Positions 57,079 through 64,000 of a DNA stretch of 64,000 nucleotides are shown piece by piece. The stretch spans positions 107,810,580-107,874,579 of the forward strand of contig CM071595.1 in the NCBI GenBank assembly GCA_036435485.1, given 5' to 3'. The DNA is from Saposhnikovia divaricata (taxonomy: Eukaryota > Streptophyta > Magnoliopsida > Apiales > Apiaceae). The position numbers and the translations under genes were made by a program. Positions within the stretch are counted from its first letter, which is position 1, and every line of letters begins with the position of its first letter. A model generated the notes under the pieces. The model did no database searches. It was not told the origin of the DNA and saw nothing but the letters and a program-made list of their open reading frames with translations.

Positions 57079-57590
57079 TGATATGGGCTGAGTGTAAGCC
57101 CTAGAGACATATTTAATATTGTATTAAATAAACCTAAGTTGGTCCAAGGCCGAAGCCCAAATTACGAGGCCCAAAACCTTAATAATGATAGAAAATTCGT
57201 AATTAATAAATCAGCCAAATATGAAACTCCAATATCGAGTCAAATATGGAATCAAATCACTTTTGGAGTAGCCTCCAAGGCATACAACTCCAATGTTTAT
57301 CCACCTCCTTTATGGAAGGATCTAGAAGTGGGCCAAAGCTATGACTTGTCCACCAAGTATCCTAATTCTACCATAATTCTAAGGTTTTCATCACCTATAT
57401 AAGGACCTGTTCCTTCACAAACAGAACTACATTTTTTTGGCTTGATTCTTAATATTTGGAAGATACGTAGGCATCTTGTGAGGACCCGAGTTAAGTCACG
57501 AAACACTTGATCAGCCATTAAAGCTCAAAGCTTCCATAAACCCTAGCATTAAATACGCAGTAAATACACCCTACTTTTCGTTCCACAACA
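57079..57590 (+). repeat. 3' LTR of the Tat element (right end approximate)
   Basis: Starts TGATATGGGCTGAG. It contains a TATATAAG box at 57396-57403 and the GAAGATACGTAGGCA motif I associate with Tat LTR R/U5 regions. The end is placed at CCACAACA (57590) on a CA terminus alone, because the 5' LTR and target duplication are off-window. Confidence 0.65.
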
Positions 57591-58312
57591 AATATAAACC
57601 AACCCAAAAATATAAAAGATAGTAAAAATTTTCTTTAAAAAAAAGTACAAATGGATGTGTATTCACATATATGTTGAATTACAATAAGTTCCCACATGTT
57701 AAAAGTATATTATATATATTTTAATAAATAGAAGAAAATACGCCAAAAAATATGAAACATTAAAGTATATGGTAGACTAAACTTTAAAATATAATTTTCA
57801 AAAAAATCGTTTACCAAATAAAAGTGTTTTAAAAAAAATATTATTTTAATAAAAATCATTAAAGATTCTACATTTTGGTTTGACAACAAATATGTTTCTA
57901 ATATTAAAAAACAAGGATAAAATAGCAAAAAATCATAATTAAAACTAAGTCGCAAATTAATTCTTTATATAAAATAAACAAGTAAACAAAGTATATCATC
58001 AGAATTTCAATTCAAAAAATAATTTTTTTAAAAACAAGAATGTACATTTAAATAGAAAACAAAAAAGATGTTTTTAAGAAAATATATGGTAAAATAAGAT
58101 AAAAAAAAGTAATAAAAAAACATGTCATAATTGGAAATGACACCAAAATTCAACAAAATATAATTTACAAAACAAACAAACGCCAATTCAAAAAAAAAAG
58201 TCTAAATGTAGAAAACTAACATCAACAATAAATTTTGATATAATGCACTTAAAACAAATATATACCAACACAAAAACATAAAAAGATAATACAAACTTTC
58301 TTTAAAGAAAGT

Positions 58313-58377
<65 letters not shown>

Positions 58378-58917
58378 CAATTACATAGTGACATATACAT
58401 ATATAAAGAATAGTTAAGCCAATAAGTTTCCACATCTCTAAAGTATATTATATATATTCTAATAAAATTGAAAAAAAACACTCCAAAAAATATGAAATAT
58501 TAAAATATATGTTTTGCTAAACCTTAAAATATAATTTACAAAAAAAAATCATTTACCAAATAAAAGTGCTTTAAGAAAAAATTATTTTAATAAAAATCAT
58601 TAAAGATTCTATTTTTAGGTTTGACAAAAATATGTTTCTAAAATTTAAATTAAAAAAATGTGAGCACAAATCAATAAATAAACAAATTCTTACTTTGCAA
58701 AAGAAAAAATTTAAAATAAAAAAATTAAGCACAAATCAATAAATGATCATATTTTAAATTAGAAAGCAATTTAAATACCACAAAATAAATTTATATTAAT
58801 ATCTAAATATAATACAACATAAAAACCCTAAGATTACTCTAAACAAAAACACATAATAAACACCACACGTGACAAAAATATAAATTAACATGAAAAAATA
58901 ATCAATATTCAAGCTAT
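57591..58917. repeat. AT-rich intergenic DNA with a diverged direct duplication
   Basis: No gene is visible. A block at about 57598-57905 recurs at about 58262-58640: CTTTCTTTAAA...AGTACAAAT, then AAAAGTATATTATATATATT, then TTACCAAATAAAAGTG and ATCATTAAAGATTCTA. The second copy has a TA expansion and many substitutions. The rest is simple AT-rich sequence. Confidence 0.75.
58317..58375. repeat. AT microsatellite
   Basis: About 29 AT units in the second copy of the local duplication. The first copy has a non-repetitive stretch at the matching place. Confidence 0.95.
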
Positions 58918-61464
58918 AACGCCCTAGAAAATATCGTATTTGTTATTATTATTGTTTAATTATTTAACATTAAATGTGGATTATAGGGTGTGAAAATTTT
59001 ATTTTTATTTTTTATTTTTTAGATAAAATATATGTGACATCATGTTTACATGTTTATATGGTGATGTATGTGTGACGTGCTAGTCCGTGTAATTTTTTTT
59101 ATTTGAATTTTTATGATTAAAATTTATTTAAATCATGCGTTATTGATCATCGGAAAATTTTATAAAATCATCAGAGTATTTAAAAATTCCAAAATCTTTT
59201 GTGTTATTATATTTATAATACTATTTAAATTTTAAAATTATTGGGTGAATTATTTTGGGTGTTTCAGTATTTTAAAATGATTTTAAGAGTTTTATTTCAT
59301 TTAAAGTGTTAAAACTTTTAAAATTCGTATTTAATTCGTTTTTTATCCTAAAAATATTTTAAAAATATGTGGGCATTCGAAATTTTGTACTCAACATTTT
59401 AGATATTTAAAGTTAAATTTTCAACCATTTCCATTTAATATTGATTTTTGTTTTTTTTAAAAAGTGATTTTTACTTTTAATTAGTTTTCAGCATTTTGAA
59501 ATTTCCTAAAAGGCCCCTAGGCCTTAACTTATCTATTGTAGTCTCTCGTTGCTTCCAGAGTAAGCTCGGTCTCTCTCCATCTCAAAGAAATCTCTCAAAA
59601 CTCTCTCCCATCTCTCCCAAAACTCTCTCTTCGATTCAATCTTTTTCAAATTAATCTCTCTCCATTGCCAAGCCTCTCTTTCTCCCTAAATCTCTTTCAC
59701 CTCTCTCCTGCTTCCCTCAATTAGATACGTTTATGTGTGTGTATTGTGGTGGTCACTGTGTATGTGCTGCGAGTTCAGTGTATGCGCGGCTGTATGTATC
59801 CGTGTGTGAGTTTGAGCTGGTGTACGAACTGGGGGGAAGGGGTTTTCGTTGCGTGTGACATCAAATGGGTGTTGAGGGTGATGGTAAGATCGGTGTGGTG
59901 GGAGTTTTGGTTTCGTATGTGTGTTTAGCAGCTGCGGTGGTGTGGGTAATTGAAACCGTGCGTTGTGTATGTTTTACTGGTGTGCGTGAGTTGCTGATGT
60001 GTGGACATAGTGTGTGTGGGTTCTTGGTGGTCTAGCTTCAACACTGTATAAATCATCTCCGTCCCGGAGTAGTTCGATTTTGGACTAGTATGAGTGTGTG
60101 GTTCGTTTTCGAACTTGTTGTTACTGTTGTGGTATCTTTAGTTTCAGATGGGGCTGCATTTGTGTGTATTGCTGTTCTTGTTGGTCCGATTAATTATGAA
60201 CCGAAAGTAGGAATTTTGAAATTTATGGGTTTCGAGTTTTGCCTTAATTCGGTTTTATGAAAGTTCGATTTTGATCCGAAAATGATTATTTTATCAATCA
60301 TGAGACATTTTTAAATCCGTGTATTTAATTTTTGAATTATGTATTCGGTATTGTATAATTGGATTATATGAAGAATTGTTCGGTAATTAGAGTATTTGTA
60401 AATTTGAATCGCTTGTTATTGGTTTATGTACTATGGGTATAATAGAGATTGATTGTGAATGTAGTTCGAAGGTGATTGCTTTTGATTTTGTTTTGGTTGT
60501 GTCCGACTGGTAGGCTACCCGTACAAAAAGGATGCCGTCAAAATTTTCTAAAAATTTGTAAAATTTCTAATAATAGTAACTTACACTTTCCTAGAGTATA
60601 AGATGTATATTATTAGTGGAATGATATTCAAATTGTGTAAATTGTTTTATTTTAAATATTTACGTGGACTTGCGATCTGAATTTCAATTGTTATTTTAAT
60701 TTTGAGTTAATATCTATAAATGGTTTGTGTCTACGAGTTGTAGTTAAATTGTAAATTGTATGAGGATACTTGTATTTGTGTAGAATTATAACTTGATTTT
60801 TGGAATAATGGTTTAAAGTGGCAAAAGTTCAAATGTTATAATTTGATAAGAGTTATTTTAAATCAATATGAGGTACAAGTTAAAGAGATATAAGTGCAAA
60901 TAGATATTACGTGCTATGTGCTTACCTGATTCTGTGATTATACGTTATTATTTTGAGCTATATGTGATTAATTGTAAAGCGTATAGGACGCGTTTGGGTA
61001 GAATAGATTTAGACGATTAAGGTTATAAGCGTACTGAAGTATTACTTTACCTTTATATAGGTACCAGTAGGAGGCCGGTAAGAGCCAGGGCACATGTAGA
61101 TGAAATCTAAAGGAAGGAAGATAATTATCAAAGTTGACGAGTGTAATCATGTAGAAGGTGATGAGTGATAGAGGAAAGACGGATACGTGATCAAATAAAG
61201 GCCAAAGTATAAAGAAGTGGAGACTGATGTAAAGTAAGTAAGGAATTGAGATATTGGAATTGGAAACTTCAAGTATTGAGGCAAGTTTACTATCCCTCAC
61301 TTATTGTTCAAGTAATGTGAAACCTTGTGTATTATTTACTTGTTCCTTCGAAATTCTTTCTTGCAAGCATTTATACCTTTCGTTTCTAGTTTTAATAATG
61401 TGAACATGATTCGTTAATTATATGTTATTCTTTTCAAATTCTTTTACTAATGTCTGTACCTTTC
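58918..61464. repeat. probable fragment of a long gypsy-type LTR
   Basis: A change of texture begins at TATAACGCCCTAG, close to the TGTAACGCC start of many plant gypsy LTRs but with an altered first dinucleotide. The stretch has a long CT-rich leader (about 59540-59715), a GT-rich part, a GGTAGGCTACCCGTA segment near 60511 and no ORF with recognisable product. Copia C inserted at its right edge after CTTTC (61460-61464), so it may continue off-window. It could also be host intergenic DNA. Confidence 0.35.
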
Positions 61465-62003
61465 TGTTAGGCCGAATACACAAATATAATCAAGTTTGTA
61501 TGAGAAAATAACAATTAACACACGTTTAAATAATCAAAAACTGTATGGAATTAATAACTCCTCTCTCAGTAATGTAAAATATCAGAGAGAGCTGCTTAGG
61601 TTACAATGAAATGACAATATGTTTTTCGATACCCTTCTAGGGTTAACCTAATTGTATTTATAAAAAAAAAAAATAGCTACAGTACAATCGATAATTGATA
61701 CTCCTATAAATCAGCTATACAAATGTTATCAATTATGATTGCTACAGGTCTTCTTAGTCAACACAATGTGTTCGACAACTATCCAATCTTCAAAGATATT
61801 GCTTCCATAATTATCTTCAATTATTCTTCAAAGTCTGTTGATGACCAGTAAATGCTTCCTTCTGACAGAGTTTAGCAAACTCTGTCGAGCTTCCATCTGT
61901 CAGAGTTTAATTAAACTCTGACCGCTTCCAGCTTCCAGTTAAACTCTGACGAACTTCTGTAACACTTAAACACTGACTTTACTTACATCAATTACATTTA
62001 ACA
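61465..62003 (-). repeat. 3' LTR of copia C
   Basis: 539 bp, reading TGTTAAATGTAATTG to TTCGGCCTAACA on the minus strand. It has the two CAGAGTTT/AAACTCTG palindromes of copia A (about 61866-61920) and an A-run where the TATA region lies. A CCCCCAACTTG complement of the polypurine tract follows at 62004-62017. Confidence 0.95.
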
Positions 62004-62160
62004 ATCTCCCCCAACTTGTTCATTAGCAAAAATGCACAAGTTAATAATAATTGATGATGTCAAAACAATTAGACAAAAACAGTGTTTAATAAATAATCAG
62101 AGTTTAAACTTCTACTTAAACAAAATTTACAGAAAACAAGAAATACTTACAGAGCTTTAT

Positions 62161-64000
62161 TTACTTAGTTTCCTCAACATCTGGTGTTGATCTGAGATAG
62201 TCTATAAGCAATCTTCTTTCTGCATTCTCGTGTTCTATCTGCGTGATCTTCTTAATCTCTTTAAGTTCAGGATCATCTTCACCAGTCTGATAGATTGCAG
62301 ATCTCAGAGAATATATTTTGTTCTTCCTCATGTCATTACCCAGTTTGATAAAATGTGCTTTCTCTGACTCTGGATTAAAATCTAAAACATTTATACCCAG
62401 ATCTGTCTTCAGTCGAGCACTATTTTTCTTCATCTCAACGATCTTCCCATGATAATCTCTGTATTTTGGAACATACTCACTTGTGTATCTTGTACCACTA
62501 ATTGCATTAGCTTTCAACATCTTATTCCTTTGCACATTAGTAGCTTGCTGAGTCCTTTGATTTTTCACTTTGAAGATATATAGAACATATTCCATTTCTT
62601 CCCATAGCTTCAAATCAATGTCATTCTCACCAACTTTATACACAGTCCCATCAGCCATGAAATACAGCAGAAAATCTTTGTTCAAACTCCTTTGATGAAT
62701 TAACTGTACTGATTCCAGTCTGTCCAAACTCTCCTATGGAACACCTTGTCCTGGAACAGCCAGTGATGAAGGATCTAGAGGACTAGCATTCACTCTAATT
62801 TCTCTATGTGAGCCCAAGCCAGATGTATCTCGACTTTACTTGGACATACAAGCTCTGCCTTGTAGAAAATTAGTACTTCCAGTCTTCAGAGTTTGATCAG
62901 GAATGGTTGGTTTTGCAAAAAACATTTGCATCTGAGTAGACAATGTTTTCTGTACAACTTGTGTAGCAACAGAGGTTGTATCCACTTTCTTCGAAACCTT
63001 TTCTTCTTCAACAATCTTACCTTTCAGCTTCTGTTTAGCATCTTCTGTTGGTTTCCTAGACAATAATAAATTCTGATCAGCACCAACATTTTCTTTAATA
63101 ACAATGCCTTTTTGAACAGGCCTAGGAGCTTTCTCATTCTTCTTTAACTTTCGAGACTTCAAAGCTTTTTGATGTTCTTCTTGTAAATTCTTTTCTTCAG
63201 CTTCAATGTCTTCAATTGTAACTCCTTCTTCATTCTCTTCCAGAAACAGTCTTGCAGCCAATTCTTCATCTGTCTGTGGATTGTCAGTGAATAACAAGCT
63301 CTTGGTCTTTGAAGTACCCTGAACATCAGTATTTATTCCATCAGACTTTGTAGAAGACTTGCCAGATCTCAGACTCATATCTTTACCAGCTTTTGATTTT
63401 AATCTCTTTTGGTCATTTGCTCCTCCATCTTCAGTATCATCCTTCTTAGTCAGAGTTTGAGATTGCCTGCATTTGGACTTAGCAACTCTCTCCCCCTTTT
63501 TGACATCATCAGGAATCAATATAGATGTGATCAATTCCAATGAGGTAGCAATAGAGTCAATCTTACCAGACAAGGCATTTTGATTCTCTTCCACTTTACT
63601 TAGCCTTTTAAACAGAGTTTCTTGATCTTTAGAAAAAGTCTGAAACTTCAGTTTATTATCTCTCTACATAGTCATGTCTCTTTGAACAACTTCAGCTCGC
63701 AGATCAGTTATTGCTTGTTGAGAATCATCAAACCTGTTATTAAGAGTCTTGACTTGAACAACAGTGGCTTTCAGACATGAAAGAATCTCTGGATTTGAAA
63801 TCTTTGTAGCAGTGCTATGTACAAAAGCAGCTGCTCTTCCAGCAGGAAAAATGCAATCTTCTTTATACCAATTTTCTGAAAATTTGGCAAGATATTCTTT
63901 TTCAATTTCACGTTGATGTGAAGGTCCAGAAAAATTAGTTATCTTCGCATCAGTTTGTACTGGTTGTCTCTGAGAAGAGTTAGACTCAGTACTTCCTTCA
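62161..64000 (-). pseudogene. copia C post-pol (env-like) ORF, C-terminal two thirds
   Basis: Homologous to the third ORF of copia A and B; it enters from the right edge and ends at TAA 62161-62163. Visible parts are the segment with FPAGRAAAFVHSTAT, the charged coiled coil (VEENQNALSGKIDSIATSLE), a lysine-rich region, GLGSHREIRVN and the conserved end block (SLDRLESVQLIHQRSLNKDF, KYRDYHGKIVEMKK). Breaks are TAG 63664-63666, TAA 62836-62838 and TAG 62734-62736. Each stop sits at a position where copia A or B has CAA or CAG, so all three are C-to-T changes. No membrane segment or signal peptide is visible. Confidence 0.88.

Larger units (their letters stand above)
54810..57590 (+). mobile_element. 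Tat-lineage Ty3/gypsy element, right segment
   Basis: The continuation of the Tat element after copia A. It contains the first exon of the antisense gene, an upstream promoter region, a tandem-repeat 3' UTR, a polypurine tract and the 3' LTR. The split antisense gene joins across copia A in the same reading phase, which shows the two Tat pieces belong together. Confidence 0.85.
61465..64000 (-). mobile_element. Sirevirus-like Ty1/copia element C, minus strand, 3' part
   Basis: A third copia element, reversed. Its 3' LTR is at 61465-62003, the polypurine tract is next to it, and the post-pol ORF extends to the window edge. Both the LTR and the ORF are closer to copia A than to copia B. Pol, gag and 5' LTR are outside the window, so no duplication can be confirmed; CTTTC before the LTR is the candidate. 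Confidence 0.92.

Noticed and set aside
59737..59928. 63-codon ORF rich in Cys and Val
   Set aside because: It comes from a GT-rich tract. It has no recognisable motif and no supporting gene structure.

Overview
The window is repeat-rich plant DNA, most likely from a eudicot nuclear genome. I found no complete host gene, tRNA, rRNA or CRISPR array. Every coding stretch I can place belongs to a plant transposable element: Ty3/gypsy chromovirus and Tat lineages, Ty1/copia Sirevirus-like elements, and a Mutator-like DNA transposon. All of their genes carry stops, frameshifts or deletions, except the small leader ORF at 42047-42934. The species cannot be named from what is visible.

Layout: nearly all of 1-57590 is one nested stack, ordered by target-site duplications (TSDs). 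The oldest layer is a Tat-lineage gypsy element (5616-8685 and 54815-57590). It keeps the end of pol, an antisense gene, a tandem-repeat 3' UTR and a 3' LTR. A chromovirus (internal end plus 3' LTR, 1-5615) interrupts its RNase H domain at the left edge. Sirevirus-like copia A (8686-54809, TSD tatat) sits in an intron of the Tat antisense gene. Inside copia A's post-pol ORF lie two elements: copia B (18978-30262, TSD aatgt), and LTR element D (30407-53488, TSD actag), which has 3.87-kb LTRs and almost no coding sequence. Element D contains a Mutator-like element (35445-48551, 9-bp TSD) holding a host-derived fragment of methylcrotonoyl-CoA carboxylase beta subunit. One terminal inverted repeat of that transposon contains element E (35670-46590, minus strand, TSD acttt). 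Element E has gag, an extra leader ORF, and a pol reduced to an RNase H tail. This gives the order Tat > copia A > D > MULE > E.

Right of the stack: 57591-58917 is AT-rich with a diverged direct duplication and a TA microsatellite. 58918-61464 looks like part of a gypsy LTR. A third Sirevirus-like element (copia C, minus strand) begins at 61465 and runs off the window.

How the pieces relate: copia A, B and C share LTR palindromes, an initiator-Met tRNA primer site, a three-zinc-knuckle gag, and a large post-pol ORF with no visible membrane segment. D and E share LTR ends and the same internal pol deletion, so they look like one non-autonomous lineage that depends on a full chromovirus elsewhere. 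By eye, LTR divergence is about 2-3% for A, B and D and about 0.3% for E. The low value for E agrees with its innermost position.
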